Shown: positions 52,846 through 60,896 of the stretch, in pieces
Layout: the number at the start of each line of letters is the position of its first letter
How positions within the stretch are numbered: position 1 is the first letter of the stretch
DNA from: Streptomyces sp. R41
Lineage (GTDB): Bacteria > Actinomycetota > Actinomycetes > Streptomycetales > Streptomycetaceae
Assembly (NCBI RefSeq): GCF_041053055.1
Contig: NZ_CP163443.1
Coordinates: 124,001 to 188,000, forward strand
Length of the DNA: 64,000 nt
Direction of reading: 5' to 3'
The notes under the pieces: generated by a model
The model's database searches: none
What the model was told of the DNA's origin: nothing
The model's input: the letters and a program-made list of their open reading frames with translations, nothing else
Program-made: the position numbers and the translations under genes

Positions 52846-53958
52846 CTACTTGGTGCGCAACATGAGAGCGTGGCGAGTGTTGTCGCCGTAGACGCCGGTC
52901 TCGTCGCCGCGGATGCCATACCACTTCTGGAATCTGGCCACGGCCTGCCGGACCTCCTCGTCGTATCGGCCGTCGATCGCGCCGCCGTCGTAAATGTTCG
53001 GGACCTGAAGCAGACGTACCTGCAACTCGTAGACTCCATGGCCGCTGTCGCCCTGGCGCAGCACGCCCGTGCCCGGGATCTCGGGAAGCGAGGGAGCCGG
53101 GGTGTCGGGCAGTGGCTGGTCCAGCCGCCCAGCCGGCGGGGAGGGGGCCTCCGGTACGGAGTTGTTGACCAGCAGCGAGGAGGCGAGCAGCAGTCCGCTC
53201 ACGGCGCCCAACCCGAAGACTCCGGCGACACGGGTCTCCCGCCGGTCGGTGAAGCGCCGCCATCCTTGGCTTCTCTTCGCGTGCGCGCGGACGGGTGGCG
53301 GTGACGCCCCCGGCGGGGCGAGGAGTTGGTCCGGCTGTGGGACCGGGCGATGAACCGGGTGTTGAGTCGAGCGTTGCGAGGTGGCCGACCGAGTGGCGTC
53401 CGGGCGCGGACGGGTCCCACGACGCGCGCCCGCGTGTTGAGGGGTTGGGGTCAGGGAGGCTGGGGCCCGGGGGGTCACCGGCGGCGCGGCGTGCGTCGTG
53501 CCTTCGCCACGCGCCGTACCCGTCGGCGAGGGTGGAAGAGTCTCCGGATCCGCCTCCCGCACCCACAGCGGCTCCACGACTACCGGCTGCTGAACATTGA
53601 CCTGACGTGCGCCACCGGTCGGCAGTGGCTGCACGACAGACGCCGGGACGCCGTGCGGTCGATCCGGATCGGGGTCGGGCTCATGCCTTAACCGCTGTGT
53701 CCATCGGGTCAGGGGTTGGGACGGGGTCGTGCTCGGGGTCGGATCAAAGAAGCCTGCGTCCCTCGCCGGCTCATTGTGGCGGCCCCACGACGGCGGCGGC
53801 GGTATCTCGGCCCACTCCTGCGGCTCGTCGAACGCGTAGAGGTCGGCGCGTGCGGCGTCCAAGGCGTCCAGCACGGCCTGGAAGGAGTCCCGCACCTCGT
53901 GCGCGACATCAGGACCTGAACCGGGAGCTCGCTGTGGTTCGGTGTCGTTGAGGCCCAC
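52846..53958 (-). CDS. Membrane-anchored peptidoglycan-binding domain protein
   Basis: A 370-residue protein. The N-terminal 220 residues are acidic and proline-rich and look disordered, with a short helical start (VAHEVRDSFQAVLDALDAAR). A membrane segment (VAGVFGLGAVSGLLLASSLL) sits at about residues 245-265. The last 75 residues form a PG_binding_1 domain (LRQGDSGHGVYELQVRLLQV, IDGRYDEEVRQAVARFQKWY, GVYGDNTRHAL). The topology would place the disordered half inside the cell and the peptidoglycan-binding domain outside. Function unknown; this design resembles Streptomyces sensor or anti-sigma-like membrane proteins. Confidence 0.85.
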   Translation of the reverse strand: MGLNDTEPQRAPGSGPDVAHEVRDSFQAVLDALDAARADLYAFDEPQEWAEIPPPPSWGRHNEPARDAGFFDPTPSTTPSQPLTRWTQRLRHEPDPDPDRPHGVPASVVQPLPTGGARQVNVQQPVVVEPLWVREADPETLPPSPTGTARGEGTTHAAPPVTPRAPASLTPTPQHAGARRGTRPRPDATRSATSQRSTQHPVHRPVPQPDQLLAPPGASPPPVRAHAKRSQGWRRFTDRRETRVAGVFGLGAVSGLLLASSLLVNNSVPEAPSPPAGRLDQPLPDTPAPSLPEIPGTGVLRQGDSGHGVYELQVRLLQVPNIYDGGAIDGRYDEEVRQAVARFQKWYGIRGDETGVYGDNTRHALMLRTK

Positions 53959-54249
53959 CGGCAGTCCTCCTCAACCATGTCAGCCATGCATGTGCAAGGT
54001 CATGTCCCGTGCCCCCAGGGACAGTTCCGTGACGGGAAGCTCAGCCGCACGACCAGGCCACGCCCTGTTGTTTCGTTGTCATGCGATACGCAGCCCGTGC
54101 GACCTTGTCTCAACCGTCTGCCGCGACACAGACCACATTCCGCAATGGCCGCGCGGAGTTGACCGCCTGCCCCACTACGCCGGGACAGGCTCCTGAACCC
54201 TCCCTGTCCCGGGGGACCAAGTGGGAAGCATCAACTCAGTTGCCAACGC
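53959..54249. other. Intergenic region
   Basis: About 290 bp between the peptidoglycan-binding gene and the catalase-like remnant; no gene or clear regulatory element seen. Confidence 0.45.
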
Positions 54250-54759
54250 ACCCGCAGCTCGGTCGGCGCAGAAGGCGTCGTGCGTGCCGCACGCACCGCT
54301 CACGGCAAGAGCTATGGACTGGTCAAGGCCGCGGTCCGGATCCTGCACGCACCGCGGGCTTACGCCCAGGGCATCTTCGCCCGGCCGGACAGCTTCGACG
54401 CCGTGGTGCGCTACTCGAACGGACTGGGCCATCTGCGGGCCGACTCTCTGCTGGGAGCAGCCTGCGGAATGGGGATCAAAGTGTTCGGAGTGCCCGGCCG
54501 CTCACTGCCGCACGACGAGGCGGAGGCGACGACGTTCGACCTCAACCTGATCAACAACCGGGTGTTCTTCGCCAACCGGCTGCGGCAGTGGCTTGCGGAC
54601 TTCCTCACCCGCGAGGGGACGCTGGAACGGGACGAATGGCTGTGGGACGAGCTGTTCGCCATGATGTCGTTCACCCAGGTCCCGCGGAAGAACCTGCTCT
54701 CGTACACCTACGGACAGCGGCGGCAGGAGCCGGCCGCCAGCGCCGAACTCCTCGGCTGA
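54250..54759 (+). pseudogene. Fragment of a catalase-related heme protein
   Basis: The frame reads RTAHGKSYGLVKAAVRIL, IFARPDSFDAVVRYSNGLGH, GMGIKVFGVPGRSLPHDEAE, TFDLNLINNRVFFANRLRQW and FTQVPRKNLLSYTY, then an unrelated tail and a stop at 54757-54759. These match the N-terminal two-thirds of catalase-related (SrpA-like) proteins: RD.HAK..GLV, VRYSNG, KVFGV. The first residues with the catalytic His, and the C-terminal heme-ligand Tyr region, are missing. A GTG at 54280 could start translation, but the protein would lack the heme site. Confidence 0.65.
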
Positions 54760-54864
54760 CCCGCCGGTCGCCGACGGCCGACACCGCGGTCGGCAGGTCG
54801 GGCGCGAACGGTCGGCAGGTCAGGCGGGCACAGCCGGCAGGTCGGGCGGCATCGCGGCCGCGAT

Positions 54865-54935
54865 GCTGACCCGCTGACCCGCTGACCCGCTGACCCGCTG
54901 ACCCGCTGACCCGCTGACCCGCTGACCCGCTGACC
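54865..54935. repeat. 8-bp tandem repeat array
   Basis: GCTGACCC repeated eight times, plus a final partial unit (GCTGACC), a 71-bp perfect array. It lies in the noncoding gap 54760-55090 between the catalase remnant and the TetR gene, where I see no gene. Confidence 0.95.
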
Positions 54936-55090
54936 GATTGTCAGACCCGCCTGGGCGAGGGCCCGCACCGGGGGCCGTCGAGCGGAACGGTTTCGCCCGG
55001 CCGGAGCACCGCCCGGTCCGGGCTCCGCGGAGAAGGCGGCGCGGCATGTGCTGTACCGCCACCTTGGGCCGGCGGGCCGGTGCCGGATGT

Positions 55091-55738
55091 TCAACCGGGC
55101 GACGCAGACAAGTGAGACAAGATGCCGCACACCTCGTCCACGATCTCCCGTACCTCCGCCTCGTCCGCGCAGTCGCCGAGTTCCCGCGCAGCCCCTCCGA
55201 TGACCGTGGTCAGCACGATCACCCGTACCCGGCCCGCGCGACGCCGCTCGTCCACCTCAAGGAGCCGGGCGTTGCGCCGCACCCAGGCACGGTCCCACTG
55301 CCGCCGCAGCGCGTCGAAGCCCGCCGGGCCGTCGTTCTCCACGAGCAGCCTGCCGATACGGCGGTTCTCCCAGGCACCCTCCAGGTAGGCCCTCGCTCCC
55401 TCCACGAAGAGGGCGATCGGGTCTTCCACCCCGCGGCCTCGCGCCTCGGCCAGCACTCCTGCGGTCCGGCGTTCCTGTTCCTCCCGGAACTCCTCCCACA
55501 ACTCCAGGTACAGCCCCCTCTTGCCACCGTAGTGATGGAAGAGACTGCCCACGGGGATGCCGGAGCGCGCCGCGATCTCGGTGGGGCTGGCGTCGGCGTA
55601 GCCGCGCTCGGTGAACACCTCCAACGCCGCGTCCAGCAGCGCGCGCCGGGCCGAGTGGTCCGTCGCGGCAGGAATCCCCTGCACGGCCGGCCGCAGTCGT
55701 GCGACCTCGTTCCGTGCCGGCTCAACGGTCTCGCTCAC
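55091..55738 (-). CDS. TetR-family transcriptional regulator
   Basis: A 215-residue TetR protein. The DNA-binding domain reads ARRALLDAALEVFTERGYAD, ASPTEIAARSGIPVGSLFHH, YGGKRGLYLELWEEFREEQE. The C-terminal domain includes IALFVEGARAYLEGAWENRR. GTG 55738 overlaps the PucR gene stop as GTGA, so both regulators are co-translated on the minus strand. It is divergent from the second importer operon and may regulate it with PucR. Confidence 0.92.
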   Translation of the reverse strand: MSETVEPARNEVARLRPAVQGIPAATDHSARRALLDAALEVFTERGYADASPTEIAARSGIPVGSLFHHYGGKRGLYLELWEEFREEQERRTAGVLAEARGRGVEDPIALFVEGARAYLEGAWENRRIGRLLVENDGPAGFDALRRQWDRAWVRRNARLLEVDERRRAGRVRVIVLTTVIGGAARELGDCADEAEVREIVDEVCGILSHLSASPG

Positions 55739-57030
55739 CGCCTGTCCTCGCCTTCTTGGGCCCCGTCGCGGATGGCGAGGGCGACCAGCAGTTCCAGGAG
55801 GTCCGCGATCCGGCGGGGATTGCGGCCGGTGCGTTCCTCGATCCGGCGCAAACGGTAGTGCGCCGTGTTGTGATGCACGCGCAGCCGGTCGGCGGCCAGG
55901 CGAAGGTTCAGGTCCGCGTCGGCGAACGCCCGTACCGTGTCCGCCAGCGTGTCGCCGCGCCTGCGGTCCTCCTCCAACAGCGCGCTCACGCGTGGATCGA
56001 CCAGCTGACGGGCGATGTCGTCGGCGCGCAGCACCAGGTAGTCGAACGGGGACAGCCGGGGCAGCGCCGCCACTCCGCCTCCGGACGGAACCAGTTCGAG
56101 CGCTTCCCGTGCCTCCTGATGGGCACGCGGCAGTTCGGACGCGCCCCGGGCGACCGTGCTGATGCCCATGGACAGCACGATCCCCTCCCGGGCGAGCCGC
56201 TGCTGCATGGCATCGAAGTGCGCGCACACGTCTTCTTCGTCCATGCCCGCGCGCACCATGGGCACGGCCACCACCTCACCGTGGCGCACCACCACCAGGG
56301 TTCTGCTGGCCCAGACACCCGCGACACTGATCGCCGCACTGGTGGCATAGCCGTTCTCGGCCGACACCGTGTCCCCGGTGCGGTTGTCGCGGACACAGGC
56401 CGCCACGACCACCATCATCGGTGAGTGGGGCCCGATGCCGTACGCCTGCGCCGCGGCGAGCAGGGGGCCGCGTGTCGGCGCCACACCCGCCAGGAGCTGC
56501 TCCAGGAGGTCTCTGCGCTCCCGGTCCGCGTCCGCCACGACATGCTGCTGGTACTCCACATAGGCCTGCGCCGCATGCGTACTGGCGAAGTCCACGTACC
56601 GCATCAACGGTGTGACGAGGGACAACGCGGCCTCCTGCGCCGCCGGTGAGGTACCGGCGCATTCCAGCAGCGCGTCCCAGAAGACCTGCCGGCCGACCCG
56701 GAAGGCGCTGATCCAGTCCTCGAGGGCGAACCCCGCGCGTGCCCTGCGCATGGCCGCCGCGCGGCTGAAGACCAGGTCCTCCGGCGCGATGTCCCCCTCA
56801 CCGGCCAGTACCGTCAGTTTGATCCTGTAGTGCGACAGGACCTGGTCCCGTACGTCGTCGAAGAACCGCTCGTCCTGCACCGCGTACGAGGGGATCTCCC
56901 CGCGCATCACCGCCACGGCGGTGTCCGCCACCTCCTCGACCCGGTCGTGCACGGCGCGCAGGATCCGCCGCCGCTCCTGTCGAAGCGGTTCGGGCAGAGC
57001 GGGGGTGCCGACGACCAGCGCACGAGGCAT
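55735..57030 (-). CDS. PucR-family (CdaR-like) transcriptional regulator
   Basis: A 431-residue regulator. The N-terminal half is an RsbRD/PucR-type helical sensor (LRAVHDRVEEVADTAVAVMR, EDWISAFRVGRQVFWDALLE). A central GGDEF-like region (HSPMMVVVAACVRDNRTGDT, LSMGISTVARGASELPRAHQ) follows, then a C-terminal PucR HTH_30 domain (TLADTVRAFADADLNLRLAA, DRLRVHHNTAHYRLRRIEER). It is divergent from livG of the second importer, with an inverted repeat between them, and followed by an overlapping TetR gene. Likely activator or repressor of the importer in response to its substrate. Confidence 0.93.
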   Translation of the reverse strand: MPRALVVGTPALPEPLRQERRRILRAVHDRVEEVADTAVAVMRGEIPSYAVQDERFFDDVRDQVLSHYRIKLTVLAGEGDIAPEDLVFSRAAAMRRARAGFALEDWISAFRVGRQVFWDALLECAGTSPAAQEAALSLVTPLMRYVDFASTHAAQAYVEYQQHVVADADRERRDLLEQLLAGVAPTRGPLLAAAQAYGIGPHSPMMVVVAACVRDNRTGDTVSAENGYATSAAISVAGVWASRTLVVVRHGEVVAVPMVRAGMDEEDVCAHFDAMQQRLAREGIVLSMGISTVARGASELPRAHQEAREALELVPSGGGVAALPRLSPFDYLVLRADDIARQLVDPRVSALLEEDRRRGDTLADTVRAFADADLNLRLAADRLRVHHNTAHYRLRRIEERTGRNPRRIADLLELLVALAIRDGAQEGEDRR

Positions 57031-57125
57031 GCCGCAGATCGTGTGCCGCGTCCTCGTCTCCCGTCAACAGCTCCGGCCGGGATGCCCCCGAACTGTTCGC
57101 GGCGCACAGTCCACCGGTCGCGAAG

Positions 57126-57143
57126 TTGGGTTCTCGCACCCAA
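57126..57143. promoter_or_regulatory. Inverted repeat between pucR and the second liv operon
   Basis: TTGGGT-tctcgc-ACCCAA, a perfect 6-bp inverted repeat with a 6-bp spacer, 73 bp upstream of the livG start and 95 bp from the PucR start. Good candidate operator for one of the two adjacent regulators. Confidence 0.5.
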
Positions 57144-57215
57144 TGTGCGCCAAGAAGGCGCCCCCCTACTGTGACGCTCGCCCACCCCCCAGGGACCTCG
57201 GAAAGGGCGTCACAC

Positions 57216-57974
57216 ATGCTCGCGGTCGACGGTATCACCGTGCGCTTCGGCGGGATCACGGCTCTGGACGGCGTCGCGTTCGCCGTCGAGGCCGGCACCG
57301 CCGTGGGGCTCATAGGGCCCAATGGAGCCGGAAAGACGACGTTGTTCAACTGCCTCACCCGGCGCTGCGCACCCGATGCCGGAACGGTGCGGTACGAGGG
57401 CGGGGACCTGCTCGCTCTCGCGCCGCACGCCGTGGCCGGCCGCGGCATCGCCCGCACCTTCCAGAACCTGGGCCTGTTCCCACGGCTCACGGTCCGGGAG
57501 AACGTCATGGTCGGCGCGCACAGCCGAGGTCGCGCGGGACACCTCGCCGCCGCGCTGCGGCTCCCCCGCGTCCGACGGGAGGAGGCGCAACTGCGCGACC
57601 AGGCGGATGAGTTGCTGCGCCGGCTGGACCTGGAGGACGTAGCCGACCAGCCCGCCTCCGGACTGCCGTTCGGCACGCTCAAGCGCGTCGAACTGGCCAG
57701 GGCACTGGCGGTGCGACCCCGACTGCTGCTGCTGGACGAACCCGTCAACGGACTCAGCCACGGCGAGGTCGACGCGTTCGCGGACCTGGTGCGCGCCGTG
57801 CGCCAGGACTTCGACCTCACGCTCCTGGTGGTCGAGCACCACATGGGTTTCGTGATGGGCCTGTGCGACCGGGTGGTGTGCCTCGACTTCGGGCGCAAGA
57901 TCGCCGAGGGCCCGCCGGAACAGATCCAGCGCGACCCCGGAGTCATCGAGGCGTACCTGGGGGTGGCTGCATGA
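57216..57974 (+). CDS. livG: Liv-type ABC importer ATPase (LivG-like), second system
   Basis: A 252-residue ATPase starting MLAVDGITVRFGGITALDGV. Walker A LIGPNGAGKTTLFNCLTRRC, signature equivalent GLPFGTLKRVELARALAVRP, Walker B LLLLDEPVNGLSHGEVDAFA and VVEHHMGFVMGLCDRVVCLD are present. The C-terminus IEAYLGVAA is typical of LivG. First gene of a plus-strand operon; its stop overlaps the next start as ATGA. Confidence 0.94.
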   Translation: MLAVDGITVRFGGITALDGVAFAVEAGTAVGLIGPNGAGKTTLFNCLTRRCAPDAGTVRYEGGDLLALAPHAVAGRGIARTFQNLGLFPRLTVRENVMVGAHSRGRAGHLAAALRLPRVRREEAQLRDQADELLRRLDLEDVADQPASGLPFGTLKRVELARALAVRPRLLLLDEPVNGLSHGEVDAFADLVRAVRQDFDLTLLVVEHHMGFVMGLCDRVVCLDFGRKIAEGPPEQIQRDPGVIEAYLGVAA

Positions 57975-58885
57975 ACGACCACACCTCCGACCGGCCCGAG
58001 GACAGCGTGCCAGGGACGGATCCGACGGGCCAGGACCACCCGGCCGAAGAGCACGTCGCCGCCACCGCGAAGAGCGCCCCGGAGGGTCACGGGGCCGGGC
58101 ACACCGCGGCCGGGGAACCGGCCGAGCCGGACTTCCTGTGCGTGTCGGACCTGCACGCCGGATACGGCCAGGCCCGCGTGCTGCAGGGCCTCGACTTCTC
58201 CGTCGCACGGGGAGAGGTGTGCGCGATCCTGGGGCCGAACGGCGCGGGCAAGACCACGACCCTTCGGGCCCTGTGCGGCATGGTCCGCGGCCGCGGCTCC
58301 GTGACGCTCAACGCTAGGCAACTGCTGGGCCGCTCCCCCGAGCAGGCCGCGAGGCTCGGCGTGGCGCACGTGCCCGAGGGCCGGGGCACCTTCAACGACC
58401 TGACCGTCGAGGAGAACCTGCGCGTCGGCGCCCACCTGCGCACCGGCGTCCTGCGTCGCGGCAGAGACGAGCGCGCGGCCGTGGCGGCCGACCTGCAGCG
58501 GATCTACGCCTACTTCCCCAGGCTCCGCCAGCGCACCCGCCAGGCCGCGGGCAGTCTCAGCGGCGGCGAGCAGCAGATGCTCGCCATCGGCCGGGCGCTG
58601 ATGCTGCGTCCCGCCCTGCTTCTCCTCGACGAGCCGTCCCTGGGACTCGCACCCCTGGTCACACGCGAGCTGTTCGAGATCGTCCGTGCCGTCAACGAGG
58701 AGGAACGCACCACTGTGGTCGTCGTCGAGCAGAACGCCAAGCTCGCGCTGGACATCGCGCACCGGGCCCACGTGCTGGAGGCCGGCCGCCTGGTGCTGTC
58801 CGGCCCGGCCCGGCAGATCCGTGAGGACGGGCAGGTCGCCGAGGTGTACCTCGGAGTCTCCGTCCGCTCCCGGCAGGGTGGGTGA
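57971..58885 (+). CDS. livF: Liv-type ABC importer ATPase (LivF-like) with an N-terminal extension
   Basis: A 304-residue protein. The first 55 residues are an acidic, disordered tail rich in Asp, Glu, His and Thr (DHTSDRPEDSVPGTDPTGQD) not found in ordinary LivF. The ATPase follows: Walker A ILGPNGAGKTTTLRALCGMV, HVPEGRGTFNDLTVEENLRV, signature SLSGGEQQMLAIGRALMLRP, Walker B LLLLDEPSLGLAPLVTRELF, VVVEQNAKLALDIAHRAHVL. ATG 57971 overlaps the livG stop, supporting this start, although an internal start nearer FLCVSDLHAG cannot be excluded. Confidence 0.92.
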   Translation: MNDHTSDRPEDSVPGTDPTGQDHPAEEHVAATAKSAPEGHGAGHTAAGEPAEPDFLCVSDLHAGYGQARVLQGLDFSVARGEVCAILGPNGAGKTTTLRALCGMVRGRGSVTLNARQLLGRSPEQAARLGVAHVPEGRGTFNDLTVEENLRVGAHLRTGVLRRGRDERAAVAADLQRIYAYFPRLRQRTRQAAGSLSGGEQQMLAIGRALMLRPALLLLDEPSLGLAPLVTRELFEIVRAVNEEERTTVVVVEQNAKLALDIAHRAHVLEAGRLVLSGPARQIREDGQVAEVYLGVSVRSRQGG

Positions 58886-59772
58886 GCATCGTGACCGAAC
58901 TTCTCCAGCAGGTGGTCGAGGGCATCGGGGCCGGCGCCGTCTACGCCAGCCTGGCTCTCGCCCTCGTGCTGATCCACCGCTTCACGGGAATCGTCAACTT
59001 CGCCCAGGGTGAGCTCGCCATGCTCTCCACGTACGTGGCCTGGCAGTTGATGGCGTCCGGCATGCCGTTCTGGCTGGCGCTGCCGGTCACCCTGGTGGTG
59101 TCCTTCATCGGCGGCATGCTGGTGGAGCGGGTGATCATCCGGCCCGTGGAGGGCGCCCCCGAACTGACCGTCGTCATCGTCACGGTGGGCCTGTTCATCT
59201 TCGTCAACGCGGCGGCCGGCCTGATCTGGTCGTTCACCGTCAAGGACTTCCCGCAGCCGTTCCCCGACGGCGGCATCGACCTGGCCGGGGTCAGCGTCGA
59301 CTGGTCCACCCTCGGGATCATCGGCGTGGTGGCCGCCGTGATGGGACTGCTGTACGTGCTCTTCCAGCACACCTCGGTCGGCCTGGTCATGCGGGCGGTC
59401 GCCGCCAATCCCGCGTCCGCACGGCTGTCGGGCATCCGCGTCGGCCGGGTGCTGATGCTCGGCTGGGGCCTGGCCGCGACGGTGGGCGCGGTGTCGGGCG
59501 TACTCGTAGCCCCGCTGCTCTTCCTGGAGCCCAACATGATGGGCGGGGTCCTCATCTACGCGTTCGCCGCGGCCACCCTCGGCGGCTTCGACAGCCCGGT
59601 CGGCGCGGTCGTCGGCGGTCTGCTCGTGGGCATTGCCGAGACGCTGGCCGGGGCGTACGTGGATGTCGTCGGCGCCGACCTCAAGATCGGCGTACCGCTG
59701 GTGATCATCCTGGCGGTGCTGCTGGTGCGGCCCCAGGGCCTGTTCGGACGGGCGGCGGTGGAGCGGGCATGA
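58882..59772 (+). CDS. livH: Liv-type ABC importer permease (LivH-like), second system
   Basis: A 296-residue permease with about eight hydrophobic segments. It contains YASLALALVLIHRFTGIVNF, AQGELAMLSTYVAWQL, LVERVIIRPVEGAPELTVVI, the coupling loop VMRAVAANPASARLSGIRVG, and FAAATLGGFDSPVGAVVGGL. GTG 58882 overlaps the LivF stop by 4 bp and the stop overlaps the LivM start. The sequence is clearly divergent from the LivH at 41158, so this is an independent system. Confidence 0.94.
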   Translation: MSIVTELLQQVVEGIGAGAVYASLALALVLIHRFTGIVNFAQGELAMLSTYVAWQLMASGMPFWLALPVTLVVSFIGGMLVERVIIRPVEGAPELTVVIVTVGLFIFVNAAAGLIWSFTVKDFPQPFPDGGIDLAGVSVDWSTLGIIGVVAAVMGLLYVLFQHTSVGLVMRAVAANPASARLSGIRVGRVLMLGWGLAATVGAVSGVLVAPLLFLEPNMMGGVLIYAFAAATLGGFDSPVGAVVGGLLVGIAETLAGAYVDVVGADLKIGVPLVIILAVLLVRPQGLFGRAAVERA

Positions 59773-60896
59773 GCACGAGTACGAGCACGAGCACGAGCAC
59801 CGGGATCCTCCGCGCCGACGGCGCCCGCGCCGGGCGACTGCGGGCTCTCCTGACCGTCCTGGCCGCGGTGGCGGCCGCCGTCGCCGCACCGTTCTACTTC
59901 GCCCCCTTCCAGGTCTTCCAGCTGACCATGGTGCTGCTGTACGCGGTGGCGCTCGCCGGACTGAACCTGCTGGTCGGATACGGCGGGCAGATCTCCCTGG
60001 GGCACGGCGCGTTCTTCGCGGCCGGGGCCTACACGGCGGCGGTCATGCTCGACCGGTTCGACACCGGCCATCTGGCCACGCTTCCGGTGGCCGCCGCCGG
60101 ATGCTTCCTGCTCGGCCTGGGCTTCGGCGTGCCCGCACTGCGGCTGAGCGGGCTGTATCTCGCCCTGGTCACCCTCTCCTTCGCCGTGTTCCTGCCGCCG
60201 CTGCTCAAGCGGCTCGAACCGGTGACGGGCGGCTCCATGGGCCTGACCGTGGACAAGCTGCAGCCGCCCGCGTGGAGCGGACTGGCCGAGGACCAGTGGA
60301 CGTACTTCCTCGTACTCGCCGTCGCCGCGGTGGCGCTGCTGGTCGCCCGCAATCTGCTGCGGTCGCGAGTGGGCCGTGCGCTGCTCGCCATCCGGGACAA
60401 CGAGAGTGCGGCGGAGGTGATGGGGGTGCGGCTGTCTCTGCACAAGACCCTCGCCTTCGCGTGGAGCGGGATGTTCGCGGGCGTCGCCGGCTGCCTGTAC
60501 ACGTGGGTGATCGGCTTCGTCTCACCCGACTCCTTCAGTTTCGTGCTGTCCATCACGCTTCTGGCGGGTCTGGTGGTGGGCGGACTGGCATCGCTGTACG
60601 GACCGCTGCTCGGCGCCGCGTTCGTGATGTTCGTGCCGAACGTGGCGCAGGACCTCAGCGAGGCCGCACCCGGTGTGGTCTTCGGACTACTGATCATCGC
60701 GGTGATGTACATGGCCCCGACAGGACTGGCCGGTCTGGTGGGCCGCGTCCTGAGCGCGGCCGCCCGTCGCCTCTCCCGTACCAGCACCCCCGACCTGACG
60801 CAGTCCCCCGGGCCCGCCCCGTCCGCGCCCCTTGCCGATCCCGCACCGCCCGAAGCCGAACCCGTGGGCGCACCGCCCCGCACGGAAAAGGAATGA
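59769..60896 (+). CDS. livM: Liv-type ABC importer permease (LivM-like), second system
   Basis: A 375-residue permease. After a short Ser/Thr repeat (MSTSTSTSTSTG), membrane segments include VVLLYAVALAGLNLLVGYGG-like sequence (LLYAVALAGLNLLVGYGGQI), SLGHGAFFAAGAYTAAVMLD, LYLALVTLSFAVFLPPLLKR, the loop LLAIRDNESAAEVMGVRLSL and LAGLVVGGLASLYGPLLGAA. The last 45 residues are a proline-rich tail. The N-terminal repeats come from AGCACG-type tandem DNA and are probably not functional. Stop overlaps the next start. Confidence 0.93.
   Translation: MSTSTSTSTSTGILRADGARAGRLRALLTVLAAVAAAVAAPFYFAPFQVFQLTMVLLYAVALAGLNLLVGYGGQISLGHGAFFAAGAYTAAVMLDRFDTGHLATLPVAAAGCFLLGLGFGVPALRLSGLYLALVTLSFAVFLPPLLKRLEPVTGGSMGLTVDKLQPPAWSGLAEDQWTYFLVLAVAAVALLVARNLLRSRVGRALLAIRDNESAAEVMGVRLSLHKTLAFAWSGMFAGVAGCLYTWVIGFVSPDSFSFVLSITLLAGLVVGGLASLYGPLLGAAFVMFVPNVAQDLSEAAPGVVFGLLIIAVMYMAPTGLAGLVGRVLSAAARRLSRTSTPDLTQSPGPAPSAPLADPAPPEAEPVGAPPRTEKE

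Noticed and set aside
54708..55130. A minus-strand frame with SGSAGQRV repeats
   Set aside because: The peptide repeat is only the translation of the GCTGACCC tandem DNA; flanking residues have no domain.
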